A DNA stretch of 33,182 nt from a bacterium (GCA_021790895.1 JAJYFM010000023.1:1-33182), one strand, 5' to 3'; counted from the first letter of the stretch, positions 9,051 to 17,608 are shown. The notes: a model not told the origin generated them from the sequence alone. Program-made: numbers and translations.

Positions 9051-9568
9051 TCGATATTTTTCTTATGCATCCATTCGAGGATATTCTCGACCACTTGCGC
9101 GCTGGAGAGCTGATCGGCTTCGACTACGTGGTCGGCGTGGGCGTAGAGCGGCATCCGCTTGACGTAGAGTTCTTTGATGCGCGAAAGCGTCGGCGTCGGC
9201 CCGATCAGCGGGCGGACGGTGCGGCTATGACGCAAGCGCTCGAACGCGAGCTCGGGGGTGACTTTGATGAAGATGCGATAGGTGCGCTTCTTCAGCAGCA
9301 CCTGCGTGGGTTCGTAGGTGGTCGCGCCGCCGCCGAGCGAGAGTACGCCGGGCGCACCTTCTTCGATCGCGTGCGTGATGGCGGCATGTTCGTACCGCCG
9401 GAACGCCGCTTCGCCTTCGTTATAGAAGATATCACTGATCGCGCCGTGTTCGCGCACGACGAGTTCGTCGGAGTCGTAAAACGCGACGCTGAGTTTGCGC
9501 GCGAGACGCTTGCCGATCGTTGATTTTCCCGAGGCCATAAAGCCGATCAGTGCGACATGCCGTTTCAT
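9044..9568 (-). CDS. aroK: Shikimate kinase
   Basis: This enzyme phosphorylates shikimate to shikimate-3-phosphate with ATP. The 174 residues are the normal size. Walker A is GFMASGKST (9-17). YDSDE (31-35) supplies the shikimate-binding Asp34, FRRYE (56-60) the substrate Arg, and GGGA (79-82) the glycine loop. The RPLIG segment is the lid arginine. It overlaps aroC by 4 nt (ATGA) and aroB by 7 nt. The pilQ-aroK-aroB neighbourhood is known from gammaproteobacteria; here aroC is inserted between the secretin gene and aroK. Confidence 0.95.
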   Translation of the reverse strand: MKRHVALIGFMASGKSTIGKRLARKLSVAFYDSDELVVREHGAISDIFYNEGEAAFRRYEHAAITHAIEEGAPGVLSLGGGATTYEPTQVLLKKRTYRIFIKVTPELAFERLRHSRTVRPLIGPTPTLSRIKELYVKRMPLYAHADHVVEADQLSSAQVVENILEWMHKKNIEW

Positions 9569-10722
9569 ACGTGTTCCTTTGCGAAAAGCTGCGCCGCGCG
9601 GGCACGCGAACGCGAGAGATTATCGAGCGTCTCTTCCATGCTGTCGCCGCCGTATTTTTCCAGCAGCGGCTCGACGAGTGCCAAACGGACCATTGCTTCG
9701 CCGACGATCGCGGCGGCGGGAACGACACAGACATCGCTGCGGACGATGCTCGCCGGCGCCGCGGTGCCGGCGTGCAGATCGACCGAGGGTAGCGCGCGCA
9801 TGAGCGTGGGAATCGGTTTCACGGCGGCGAGCAGCGTGATGCGCTGGCCGTTACTCATGCCGCCCTCGATACCGCCGGCGCGATTGCTGCCGCGCACTAC
9901 GTCGCCTCCATCGAGCGCGAAGGTATCGTGCGCCTCCGAGCCGGGCTTTCCGGCGACCTCGGCCCCGAGCCCGACTTCGACGGCTTTCACCGTCTGCATC
10001 GACATCAGGGCTCCGGCCAGAATACCGTCGAGGCGATTGCCGGGTTGCCGATTGCTGCCGATGCCGACCGGCATGCCCTCGACGACGACCGCGTAGCGCC
10101 CGCCGAGCGTATCGCCGGCGGCTTTTGCTTCGTCGATGAGCGCGACCATGCGCGCGCTGCTCTCAGCATCGGGGCAACGCACCGCGCTTGCTTCGATGCG
10201 GTCGCGATCGATTGTTGCGATCTCCGGTGCGACGACGCTGCCGATCTGCGCGACATAGGATGCCGTCGTGACACCGAGCGCTTCGAGGAACTGCGCGCAG
10301 ATCGCACCGAGCGCGACCCGCATCGCGGTCTCACGCGCGCTCGCGCGTTCCAGCACGTTGCGCAGATCGCGATGGCCGTATTTGAGGGCACCGGCGTAAT
10401 CGGCGTGCCCCGGGCGCGGATTGGTGAGCGGTTTGCCGGCACCGGTGAGCGGATCCATCAAGGCGCGCACGTTCTCGAAATCGCGATTGCGCACGACGAC
10501 GGCGATCGGCGAGCCGAGCGTGACGCCCCCGCGCAGGCCGGCGAGAAATTCGATGCGGTCGCTCTCGATCTTCATGCGCCCGCCACGCCCGTGCCCGCCC
10601 TGCCGCCGTGCAAGCGCTTCGTCGATCCGCTCGACATCGAGCTGTAGCCCGGCGGGAAGCCCGTCGAGGATGCCGACGAGCGCGGGGCCATGCGATTCCC
10701 CGGCGGTGAGGTAGCGGAACAT
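9565..10722 (-). CDS. aroC: Chorismate synthase
   Basis: The final enzyme of the shikimate trunk; it makes chorismate from EPSP with reduced FMN. The 385 residues begin with the family signature FRYLTAGESHGPALVGI and continue with RRQGGHGRGGRM, the RPGHADYAGALKYGHRDLRNVLERASARET block (about 103-132), GSNRAGGIEGGMSNGQ and the late RSDVCVVPAAAIVGEA segment. All are hallmarks of AroC. The gene begins 39 nt after the secretin stop and ends in a 4-nt ATGA overlap with aroK. No clear ribosome binding site precedes its ATG. Confidence 0.96.
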   Translation of the reverse strand: MFRYLTAGESHGPALVGILDGLPAGLQLDVERIDEALARRQGGHGRGGRMKIESDRIEFLAGLRGGVTLGSPIAVVVRNRDFENVRALMDPLTGAGKPLTNPRPGHADYAGALKYGHRDLRNVLERASARETAMRVALGAICAQFLEALGVTTASYVAQIGSVVAPEIATIDRDRIEASAVRCPDAESSARMVALIDEAKAAGDTLGGRYAVVVEGMPVGIGSNRQPGNRLDGILAGALMSMQTVKAVEVGLGAEVAGKPGSEAHDTFALDGGDVVRGSNRAGGIEGGMSNGQRITLLAAVKPIPTLMRALPSVDLHAGTAAPASIVRSDVCVVPAAAIVGEAMVRLALVEPLLEKYGGDSMEETLDNLSRSRARAAQLFAKEHV

Positions 10723-10761
10723 ACGGCTAGGCTACGGCCCCGGCGCTCGGGGCGCCTGCCG

Positions 10762-12135
10762 CTACTTCGAAGGCGGGGGTTGCCCGGGTGCGATGACGTG
10801 CGGGGTGATGAGGAAGACGATTTCGTCGCGCTCGTGATTCGTCGCCTTATTGGCGAAGAACGAGCCGAGGATCGGAATCTGCGAGAGGAACGGAATCCGT
10901 TTCACCGTTTCGCTGCTGACATCGCGGAGGAGCCCTCCAAGCACGATTGTCTCACCGTTTCGTACGCGCAGCGTCGAATCGAGGCGGCGATTCGCGATAA
11001 TCGGGAAGTTTTGCGCCGTAAATCCGAGAATTTCGCTGTACTGCGGGTGGATCTCGGCGATCACGCTGCCGCCGCGCCCTATCGTCGCACGGATTTTGAG
11101 CTTGACACCGATATCGATATATTGAACGCTCTGCGATCCGAAGACCGAGCCGTTGGTGGCAATCGGGTATGTAGCGCCGATGTGCAAGCGGGCGACGCGG
11201 TCGCTGAGGGTCAATATTTTCGGCGTCGCGAGAATGCGCGCGCGTCCCTGGCTGAGCAGTGCGTTGAGCTTGACGTTGAGCGGGATGCTCCCTCCGGGAA
11301 ATGCATACGTGGCGGCCGCCGGGATCGGCTGGCCGCCAAGATCGATCCCACCGAATTCGAGTCCAAAATTACTCTGGTCGTTGATCGGTGTGAGATCCAC
11401 GACGCGAACCTCAAAGAGCACCTGCGCACTCGGGCGGTCGAGCTGTGCGACGAGTCGATCGGCACGGTGCAGGAGCGCGGTGTTCCCCGAGATGATCAGC
11501 GCATTATGCATGCTATCGACGGCTACCACTGCGCGCGATAGGACAATCGCCAACGTCGCCTTTGCTTCTTCGGCGCGCACATATCGTAGTGTAAATCGTT
11601 CTGCGTCCTGTCGCCCCGAAGGCGAATCGAGAAGGCGAACGAACGCGACGGCGCGCGCTACGGCCTCACTCGTTCCTGAGATAATGACGCGCCCCGCTCG
11701 CTCGTCGGCAATAAGCGTCAGCCGAGCGTCGAGGGCAGGGCGAGCCGATGCGACGAGCCGCGCGGCATCGGAGCGGTGCAGCGTGATGGCAACCGTGCGC
11801 TGCTGCGAATTGGATCCATCAGGGAAGCGTCGCGCCATCTCTTCTTCGCTACCCACGATTGTAACCGATCCGATGTGCCGTTCAGAGAGCGCGTTTGCCC
11901 GCAATACGGCGTCGAATGCCTGGTCAAACGGAATATTTTTCAGGTGGACGCTGATACGCCGATTGGGAACGCTCGTATCGGCGATAATATTCCGATGTCC
12001 AACCGCGCCGAACATCGCCAATACTTCGACCAACGAGGCACCGGAAACGTCAAGCGAAATAGCTCTTTCGGCAGCGGCCACCGGTGCGAACAAAAGGAAG
12101 GCGGCTGCGAGCGAGCAGATGGAGCGGCCAATCAC
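10762..12135 (-). CDS. pilQ: Type IV pilus secretin (PilQ/HofQ-like)
   Basis: An outer-membrane channel through which the pilus passes. The 457 residues carry a signal peptide (1-22), an STN-like N0 domain (about 27-95) and two N1-type repeats (about 110-240). The secretin beta-domain follows, ending with the characteristic IPFLSQIPILGSFF box (414-427) and the DEIVFLITPHVI tail. It lacks AMIN domains and is close in size to E. coli HofQ (about 410) rather than the 700-residue Pseudomonas PilQ. Its ATG overlaps the pilP-like stop by 4 nt. No separate pilotin gene is seen in the window. Confidence 0.92.
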   Translation of the reverse strand: MIGRSICSLAAAFLLFAPVAAAERAISLDVSGASLVEVLAMFGAVGHRNIIADTSVPNRRISVHLKNIPFDQAFDAVLRANALSERHIGSVTIVGSEEEMARRFPDGSNSQQRTVAITLHRSDAARLVASARPALDARLTLIADERAGRVIISGTSEAVARAVAFVRLLDSPSGRQDAERFTLRYVRAEEAKATLAIVLSRAVVAVDSMHNALIISGNTALLHRADRLVAQLDRPSAQVLFEVRVVDLTPINDQSNFGLEFGGIDLGGQPIPAAATYAFPGGSIPLNVKLNALLSQGRARILATPKILTLSDRVARLHIGATYPIATNGSVFGSQSVQYIDIGVKLKIRATIGRGGSVIAEIHPQYSEILGFTAQNFPIIANRRLDSTLRVRNGETIVLGGLLRDVSSETVKRIPFLSQIPILGSFFANKATNHERDEIVFLITPHVIAPGQPPPSK

Positions 12136-12593
12136 GGCGTCGTCCTCTGCGTCGCCCGGAGGGTACGACCAGATGAAAAACGGACACCACTGCTACCGAT
12201 GTCGACGACGGTATCACCTGCGAGCGTATCGCCGATGGCGATGATTTGCTCGTTTGTTCCGAAGCGTACGAGTGCTCGTGGACGGCTGCCGTCGATAATT
12301 CCCTCGACGACGATAGCCGCTTCAGTGGAGTGGGCGGCGCGTTCGAACTTCAAGCGTGATGCCACCTCGGCAGGTTCAACGAATGGGTCGCGAACGAGCG
12401 TTACCTGTTTTAAAAGCGTTGTTCGGTCGAGCGATATTGTGGGTACGCGCTCATCTTGCGCGCCGAGACGGACCGCATCTGCGAGCAATGTCGGCTGCGA
12501 GGCGGCAAGCGGGGCAAGTAAGACCGAACCGATACAGAGCGCGCAGCCGACGGCGGATAGAACCGAACGCATGTCAAACGAAGGCCGCCGCAT
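12132..12593 (-). CDS. pilP: PilP/GspC-like pilus alignment protein
   Basis: A 153-residue protein with an N-terminal hydrophobic anchor or signal (about 8-30). A short linker follows, with the RDPF patch (68-71) typical at the start of PilP folded domains. A small beta domain follows (VVEGIIDGSRPRALVRFG, then IIAIGDTLAGDTVVDIG) that matches the HR/PilP fold of inner-membrane-to-secretin connectors. Position is diagnostic: it sits exactly between the PilO-like gene and the secretin, overlapping them by 1 and 4 nt. Assignment rests on fold pattern plus synteny, since sequence conservation in this family is low. Met8 is an alternative start. Confidence 0.75.
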   Translation of the reverse strand: MRRPSFDMRSVLSAVGCALCIGSVLLAPLAASQPTLLADAVRLGAQDERVPTISLDRTTLLKQVTLVRDPFVEPAEVASRLKFERAAHSTEAAIVVEGIIDGSRPRALVRFGTNEQIIAIGDTLAGDTVVDIGSSGVRFSSGRTLRATQRTTP

Positions 12594-13156
12594 CAGCGAA
12601 CTCCTACTTTATTATGGTCGAGATCTAAAAACGTTCCATCGACGCGAACGGCGACCGCGCTTGCGTCTTTCCCGCCAAAGGGGGTCGGATGAAAGTCGAG
12701 GCGTCGCAGATCGACGATGCCGACGCTTGCATCGATCGCTGCGAGGAACCGAAGAATCCCGGAGAGTTTGCCGACTGCCGTGACGCTTATAGGGAAGTTC
12801 GAAAGGGACTTTGTCGGATCGACAGATGATCGCTCGCCCTGGACGATCGTGGTTACGACAATCCGTTCGCGTCGCGAAAGGGAGCGTAATCGGTCGAAAA
12901 ACAATGCTTGCCCATTGCCGAAGCTGTCGGCCTGAAGAGGCGAGCGTATTTCATTTTCGACGCGACGGTGGAGAGAACGTAATGCGGCGGCCCTGAGTAG
13001 AAGTTTACGATCTTCTGCAATCACCGCTTCATTGCTCCTTGTGACGCTTGTATTGGTCGCCATAAGCGCAGATGCATAACGAAAAGGGCCGGCGTAAAAT
13101 GCAATGGCTGCTCCGGCCGCGACTGCGTACATAACAAGGGCACTACGTTCGATCAT
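12593..13156 (-). CDS. pilO: PilO-like pilus alignment protein
   Basis: 187 residues: one membrane helix (about 6-26), a charged coiled-coil section (about 35-75), then a small alpha/beta domain containing SLSNFPISVTAVGKLSGILRFLAAID. That last segment corresponds to the conserved PilO ferredoxin-like fold, where the pattern is an extended strand followed by a helix that compares residues around a local fit. It would pair with PilN in the periplasm and bind PilP. It overlaps the pilN-like gene by 14 nt and touches the pilP-like start (TGATG). The call depends on architecture and gene order. Confidence 0.75.
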   Translation of the reverse strand: MIERSALVMYAVAAGAAIAFYAGPFRYASALMATNTSVTRSNEAVIAEDRKLLLRAAALRSLHRRVENEIRSPLQADSFGNGQALFFDRLRSLSRRERIVVTTIVQGERSSVDPTKSLSNFPISVTAVGKLSGILRFLAAIDASVGIVDLRRLDFHPTPFGGKDASAVAVRVDGTFLDLDHNKVGVR

Positions 13157-13721
13157 GGAGACCTCGAGTTGAAGCCGGTGGCATATCCTGGATGTCCATC
13201 GTAAACGAAAGAATCGGATTGTATGGATCAGTGGACCGAAGCACCGAGCTGATCCGTGGGCGCGGAGTTCCGCCTCGCTTTGAGGTCGCTCGTAGCATCA
13301 TCGAAATCGCTGCAAAGGAATCGGTTTTTGCGTGAACGATAAGTCGGTGGTGGTCGACCGTCAGGGCGACGAACCATACTGATGTTGGGGCATTGTTCGC
13401 TACGGCTGCGACCGCTCCGAGCATGCGTTGGTCGCTGCGTTCGATTGCGGCGATGCGCCGAACAACTGCAATATCGTCTTTTAGACTGCGCTCACGTACG
13501 TGGGCTGAGGCGAGTTCTCGATCGAGAGCAGCGCGTTCGCCTGCGATAATCTTCCGAGTCTCGGAAGACCGGTTAACCTGATCGGCGACCGTCGAATTTC
13601 CTATCGCTACGAGTAGGAGACTTGCCGCTAGCGTAACGAGCGGAAAGCGCAAGCTTCTCCTCCCCATTACGACGGCTGCTCGCTCGATACTCTCAGACCA
13701 CGGAGATGCGAGCAGGTTCAT
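13143..13721 (-). CDS. pilN: PilN-like pilus alignment protein
   Basis: 192 residues: a short cytoplasmic N-terminus (where PilN normally carries the PilM-binding peptide), one membrane helix (about 27-43), a coiled coil (about 48-85) and a small periplasmic domain. The patch NNAPTSVWFVALTVDHHRLIVHAKTDSF is split by the typical PilN pattern, in which P..vwl..l......l.i.G is common. The exact INLLP motif of proteobacterial PilN is replaced by MNLLASPW. It overlaps pilM by 4 nt (ATGA) and pilO by 14 nt. Identification is by architecture and order pilM-N-O-P-Q. Confidence 0.78.
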   Translation of the reverse strand: MNLLASPWSESIERAAVVMGRRSLRFPLVTLAASLLLVAIGNSTVADQVNRSSETRKIIAGERAALDRELASAHVRERSLKDDIAVVRRIAAIERSDQRMLGAVAAVANNAPTSVWFVALTVDHHRLIVHAKTDSFAAISMMLRATSKRGGTPRPRISSVLRSTDPYNPILSFTMDIQDMPPASTRGLHDRT

Positions 13722-14671
13722 GATCGCCCATCACCGATAGAAGCAAGCGCGATAGAGAGCGCCCAATCCGAGAACGCCGCTCGTCGTATATCCTCCGGAT
13801 AGCGCGAACGCTCGAACTCACTGAACGCCGCAAGCCAGTTGCGTTGCGGCACGAGGTCGGCGAGAAAGCGACGGATCTCGGGTAGGCGACTACCGTTGCC
13901 GACGAGCAGCATTTGTCCGGGATTTCCGGGTTCGCGCGACGCACAGTGCTCGGCGATCCATGCGACGAGTGCCCCAATGAGACGTTCGCCTGCGCCGGCA
14001 GAGCCAAGAATGCGCTTTCGTTGCTCGGCGGAGCGCTCGTCGATGCTCAGCTCTCGCGCCATTTCCAACGTTACTTCTCTTCCTCCAACCGGGTAACGCG
14101 CGACGGTCGGTATTCCCCGGTCGTAAGTATGAATGCGCGTAGATGTGGAACCAATATCCACAACCGAGAGCTTTTGCGATTGGAATCGCTTCCAAACCAT
14201 TCCGTCGACGCCGAGCATTTGGAGCCGCAGGCCGGCTCGCGCGGCGATTCGCTTCCTCTGCATAATCGCCGAAGTGGGAGTGGTCACAAGCGCAAAGCTT
14301 CCGCGAACTTGCGTCGGGAAGAGCCGAACCAGGCGATTTCGCCAATCCGCATACCGTCGCTGGGCCTCGATATTCGCCGCTGCGACTTGCTCGCGGTACG
14401 AAATATTCGGAAGCGCGATCGCATCGACGGTCGCCTCTTCGGAACCGAGAGCCATCGAGCAAGCTCGGGTTCGAGCTCCCAGATCTGCGCGCATTTCGTA
14501 GAGCATCGTTGAGAGCCATTCGTCGGTACATCCGTCCTCGCGCTCACGAGATGTGACCGCCTCAATTCGGGGGCCCTCGGCTGTTTGTCGTGCATAGGTC
14601 ATGCGCAATTTGCTTGCGCCGAGGTCGATCCCCAGCGGCAGATCCATCGTTCTTCGAATGTTAACCGGCAT
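13718..14671 (-). CDS. pilM: PilM-like actin-fold ATP-binding protein
   Basis: 317 residues with the actin/FtsA-type nucleotide fold. Phosphate-1 motif GIDLGASKLRM is at 14-24, phosphate-2 VDIGSTSTRI at 171-180 and the adenosine motif LLVGNGSRLPEI at 255-266. PilM sits at the cytoplasmic face and binds the N-terminus of PilN. An upstream in-frame ATG at 14728 would add 19 residues. I chose the ATG at 14671 because GGAGG lies 9 nt upstream (with a run of Gs) and the fold starts directly after it. The gene overlaps the prepilin peptidase by 11 nt and pilN by 4 nt. A second internal ATG (codon 9) is also possible. Confidence 0.85.
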   Translation of the reverse strand: MPVNIRRTMDLPLGIDLGASKLRMTYARQTAEGPRIEAVTSREREDGCTDEWLSTMLYEMRADLGARTRACSMALGSEEATVDAIALPNISYREQVAAANIEAQRRYADWRNRLVRLFPTQVRGSFALVTTPTSAIMQRKRIAARAGLRLQMLGVDGMVWKRFQSQKLSVVDIGSTSTRIHTYDRGIPTVARYPVGGREVTLEMARELSIDERSAEQRKRILGSAGAGERLIGALVAWIAEHCASREPGNPGQMLLVGNGSRLPEIRRFLADLVPQRNWLAAFSEFERSRYPEDIRRAAFSDWALSIALASIGDGRS

Positions 14672-15263
14672 GGATTCCCCCCTCCAGGAAGTACGCAAGC
14701 GCGAGTATCGGCACAAACGGAATGGCATCTCGTCGAGAGACTATGCCGATGGCTAGAAGTGCGATCGCAATGACTGCACCGATCATAAATGCAGCGGAAA
14801 GAACTCTCAGGCTTTGTTCGGCACCGAGAACGCTACCCAACACCGATAATAGTTTTACATCTCCCAAACCGAAACTCGCTCCCTGTCCGACAACATGCAA
14901 AGAGAGGGCGATGCCGCCTACGGACAAGAGCCCGAATATCCCCCAAAACAAGTTGCCGCTCAGCAAAGCGTGGACGATAGCAAGAACAGAGAGCGGCACC
15001 AGCGCAGCATTCGGAACATATCCCGAGCGTAAATCGACGATCGCTAAACTCATCAGCGATCCATAAAGAACGGCGACCGTCGCGCCGTCGCCAAAGACAC
15101 CGAAGTGCCATATGACGACGCTCGACACCGTGACGATGATAAACATCGTGGGCGATGGCGCGAGCCTTTTCGAGCCTAGCCAGGACAGACTTGTGTATGC
15201 AAGCAGATCCGTCCCGGCAAACGCTAAGGCTGTAAAACATGCGATTACAAACAACTGCAGCAC
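14661..15263 (-). CDS. pilD: Prepilin peptidase, catalytic domain only
   Basis: An A24-family membrane aspartyl protease that removes the prepilin leader. It has 200 residues and about six membrane helices. The catalytic aspartates sit in DLRSGYVPN (about 77-85) and FGLGDVKLL (about 131-139), the latter being the GxGD motif. It lacks the N-terminal cytoplasmic cysteine-rich methyltransferase domain of the 290-residue PilD type, so methylation of mature pilin may be absent or supplied elsewhere. It starts at GTG, 7 nt after the TPR-like gene, with no clear ribosome binding site, so translational coupling is likely. Confidence 0.88.
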   Translation of the reverse strand: MLQLFVIACFTALAFAGTDLLAYTSLSWLGSKRLAPSPTMFIIVTVSSVVIWHFGVFGDGATVAVLYGSLMSLAIVDLRSGYVPNAALVPLSVLAIVHALLSGNLFWGIFGLLSVGGIALSLHVVGQGASFGLGDVKLLSVLGSVLGAEQSLRVLSAAFMIGAVIAIALLAIGIVSRRDAIPFVPILALAYFLEGGIHAG

Positions 15264-15270
15264 GACTCAG

Positions 15271-15801
15271 TTAGAACCCTTCTCTGCGGAGTTGATAGAG
15301 TGGCCGCGGATCCTGCGGAGAGAGACGATGAGCTCGCATGAAATCAAGGCGCGCAACCTGCGCCGCGCCTCGCCGCCGAGCGAGGATGCCGGCGAACAAC
15401 AATGGAGCAAGGGATTTGCTAAGACGAGAAGCGCTTTGTGCGTCTCGCTCTGCCGCTGCCAAGCGGTGAATGCGCCATTCCAGTAAGGCACGATCGAAAA
15501 TAAGCGATGCATTTGCTCGCGTGTGCTTCACGCGTTGCAGCGATTGCAGAGCTCGATTGAGGATCGAGCGATTATTTGAAAGTAGCGCTAAAGTATCGAG
15601 TTTGCGTAACGCGGTGCGGGAGCCGCCGATCGATTCAGCTCGTCGATAGTAACGCCAAGCAGTACTGGGAGAACCAACTGCTAAGGCGCTATCCCCTCGG
15701 GCCACAAGGGCGTCAGATAAGGCACCGCGAAGAAATGGAATCGACAAACCGCACGCGCACATAACCAGTACGACTCGGCGTATATATGGCTGCTGGATCA
15801 T
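15271..15801 (-). CDS. Small TPR-like membrane-anchored protein
   Basis: 176 residues with a hydrophobic N-terminal segment (about 8-27), then repeated amphipathic helix pairs with Ala at turn positions (for example the stretches around 40-56, 76-92 and 100-130). This is the general look of tetratricopeptide repeats. It is placed inside the pilus run between a CcdA-like protein and the prepilin peptidase, overlapping the former by 4 nt. PilF/PilW-type TPR proteins assist secretin assembly, and this one could play that part. Sequence alone does not show it, and no lipobox is seen. Confidence 0.65.
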   Translation of the reverse strand: MIQQPYIRRVVLVMCACGLSIPFLRGALSDALVARGDSALAVGSPSTAWRYYRRAESIGGSRTALRKLDTLALLSNNRSILNRALQSLQRVKHTRANASLIFDRALLEWRIHRLAAAERDAQSASRLSKSLAPLLFAGILARRRGAAQVARLDFMRAHRLSPQDPRPLYQLRREGF

Positions 15802-16412
15802 GAAAGCATCCCAAAATAGACCGCGCAGCCAAAGAACAGACCGGATTGAATGACGATGGTTGCTTCACGGAACCCGCGATCGACCTTCACGGAAACGAAG
15901 GCGCGGGAGATGACGGTTGCCGCTAGCGGTACGGCGGCGTGCGCTGCCGCATAAGCAATCGCTACCGCGAGGGGACTTGCACCTCGCCCACCCGTCGCAG
16001 CGGCCGCCAATGCAAAAGGTGCGCAGCAAGCCCCAAGCAACAGTGAACTTCCCATTCCGGCAACGACTGGAACTGCGAGCATCGACTTTTCCCCTGCTCC
16101 AGCATTACCATGCGGTACAGCACATCTACGGTCGATCGGACGTGTGATGCTCCAGAAGCCGGCGATAAGCGCCGTAGCCGCCGCGAAAGCGTACAACCAA
16201 CTCGAAAACTCGAGCACTCGAAAAAACAAAGCGAGTGAACTTACTAAGGCGACATCTGCAGCAAAGGCGCCGAACGTAAATGCCGATAGTGTAATGAATC
16301 GTTTCGGGCCGCGATAGAAAGACGAACCTGCAAGAACACGCGCCGCCGTACATGGCCCTCCGTTTGCAATGAGTCCAACCGTCGCCGAAGAGAGCAGAGC
16401 GCCGATTATCAT
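15798..16412 (-). CDS. CcdA/DsbD-like membrane protein in the pilus cluster
   Basis: 204 residues with about six hydrophobic helices arranged as two similar halves. Each half begins with a helix holding a cysteine near a proline: NGGPC21TAARVL, and LLGAC129C130APFAL. This resembles the transmembrane thiol-relay core of CcdA/DsbD, which passes electrons from cytoplasmic thioredoxin to periplasmic partners. The later helix with AIAYAAAHAAVPLAATVI matches the usual CcdA pattern after the second Cys-Pro. Its ATG overlaps the pilin stop by 1 nt and it overlaps the next gene by 4 nt, so it belongs to the pilus operon. LysE-type carriers are an alternative; function is inferred. Confidence 0.55.
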   Translation of the reverse strand: MIIGALLSSATVGLIANGGPCTAARVLAGSSFYRGPKRFITLSAFTFGAFAADVALVSSLALFFRVLEFSSWLYAFAAATALIAGFWSITRPIDRRCAVPHGNAGAGEKSMLAVPVVAGMGSSLLLGACCAPFALAAAATGGRGASPLAVAIAYAAAHAAVPLAATVISRAFVSVKVDRGFREATIVIQSGLFFGCAVYFGMLS

Positions 16413-16912
16413 TAGTGGACACTGAATCCCGTGTTGGAATCGTACTGTATGGAAGAATCGCTGGAGGGAGCTGTTCCGCCGTTGAGTGTCTGTAATGTCA
16501 ACGCTGAATGTACGCCGGGACAGACAATCGTGTACGATGCATCACCCGTGCCTGAGCCGGTTATGCTATAGGAGTAGTATTTGCCAGGGCCCGCGGCTGG
16601 ATCGACCGGCGGCTGCTTTAAATAGTACTTCACTAGCGGATCGGAGGCATCGACGGGGCTACTCGAGCCGGCCGTTGCCCCCGTTGGGTAGCTGAGGTTA
16701 TCGGCGTAATACATTTCCAAACCCGTTGCAATCTCTTTCATGTTTGCTTCGCATGCAGCGGTTTGGGCTTGAGCGCGAGCTCGCATAAAGTTTGGAACCA
16801 GCAGCGTTACAAGAATGGCGATGATTGCCACCACGACCATCATTTCGATGAGGGTAAAGCCCCGGGATCGACGCAAAGTCGTTTTACGTCGTTTTATTGA
16901 TGTTGCCGCCAT
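16412..16912 (-). CDS. Type IV pilin / GspG-like (pseudo)pilin
   Basis: 166 residues. A long basic leader (1-18) ends at G18, followed by FTLIEMMVVVAIIAILVTLLVPNF, the class III prepilin signal with Glu at mature position 5. The first part of the globular domain (AACEANMKEIATGLEMYYADN) is typical of GspG/PilA-type subunits. Two cysteines only (C54 and C131) probably form a disulfide. It is the only pilin-like gene in the cluster. Cleavage by the prepilin peptidase encoded nearby is expected. The gene starts 24 nt after the sigma-factor stop and overlaps the CcdA-like gene by 1 nt. Confidence 0.92.
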   Translation of the reverse strand: MAATSIKRRKTTLRRSRGFTLIEMMVVVAIIAILVTLLVPNFMRARAQAQTAACEANMKEIATGLEMYYADNLSYPTGATAGSSSPVDASDPLVKYYLKQPPVDPAAGPGKYYSYSITGSGTGDASYTIVCPGVHSALTLQTLNGGTAPSSDSSIQYDSNTGFSVH

Positions 16913-16936
16913 AAACGGCGGAGTTCCCGGATAAAA

Positions 16937-17608
16937 TTACCGCTGGACATAGCGAGCAGCAATTTTTTGAAGTGCGTGCTTTCGAATTCGACATATTTGA
17001 CGAGTCGAATAGCCCAACTGCAAAGCAACGCTTGCGAGGTCGGCTCCCTGAAGATAGATACGGACGACTACGATGCGTTCAAGTTCGGTAAGTTCGCGCA
17101 TACAGACCTCCAAAGCCAAGGAGTCGATGACGCGGTCTATCTCTTCTTCTAATGAAGGGGCCACTCGATCGACCGCATCGAGAGGCGCAATGCGGACGGG
17201 TTCGGCGATTGGGGCACGTCCGACAACGCCGCTCAGAGCGCTCTGGATCTCGCCACGCGTCGGCATCCGGCCGAGTTCGTGGGTGAGCCGTTCGGAGGCG
17301 CGACGCGCTAGGCGTTCGCGGTGACGTGTCGATCGCGGCGTTCGAATGATTTCGCTCTGATCCCGAAAAGCATGGCGCACCTCCCCGATGATGCTCGCCC
17401 ATGCGTAAGCCGCGAACGGTACGCCTAAAAGAGGATTGTATCGATCGATTGCTTTGAGCAGTCCAACGCGTCCAATCTGCAAGAGATCGTCGTAACCAAT
17501 CGGATCTCCGCGATAACGGCGCGCCGCATGAACGCACAGATAATCGTACGTCTCAAAAAGATCGTCGCGAGAAGTTCCGGAAGTACGCGGGGCGACGGGG
17601 GCAGTCAT
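16937..17608 (-). CDS. Sigma-70-family sigma factor inside pilus operon
   Basis: 223 residues. Region 2 includes DLLQIGRVGLLKAIDRYNP (41-59) and FAAYAWASIIGEVRHAFRD (65-83), covering core binding and -10 recognition. Region 3 is around 95-125. Region 4 is a helix-turn-helix at about 170-222 (LTELERIVVVRIYLQG...LGYSTRQICRIRKHALQKI). The type is FliA/SigB/SigF-like (group 3), not ECF, because a region 3 is present. The ATG is preceded by AGGAGG with 6 nt spacing and overlaps the pilC stop by 4 nt, so it is translated with the pilus genes. No anti-sigma gene is adjacent. Autoregulation of the pilus operon is a reasonable inference. Confidence 0.88.
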   Translation of the reverse strand: MTAPVAPRTSGTSRDDLFETYDYLCVHAARRYRGDPIGYDDLLQIGRVGLLKAIDRYNPLLGVPFAAYAWASIIGEVRHAFRDQSEIIRTPRSTRHRERLARRASERLTHELGRMPTRGEIQSALSGVVGRAPIAEPVRIAPLDAVDRVAPSLEEEIDRVIDSLALEVCMRELTELERIVVVRIYLQGADLASVALQLGYSTRQICRIRKHALQKIAARYVQR

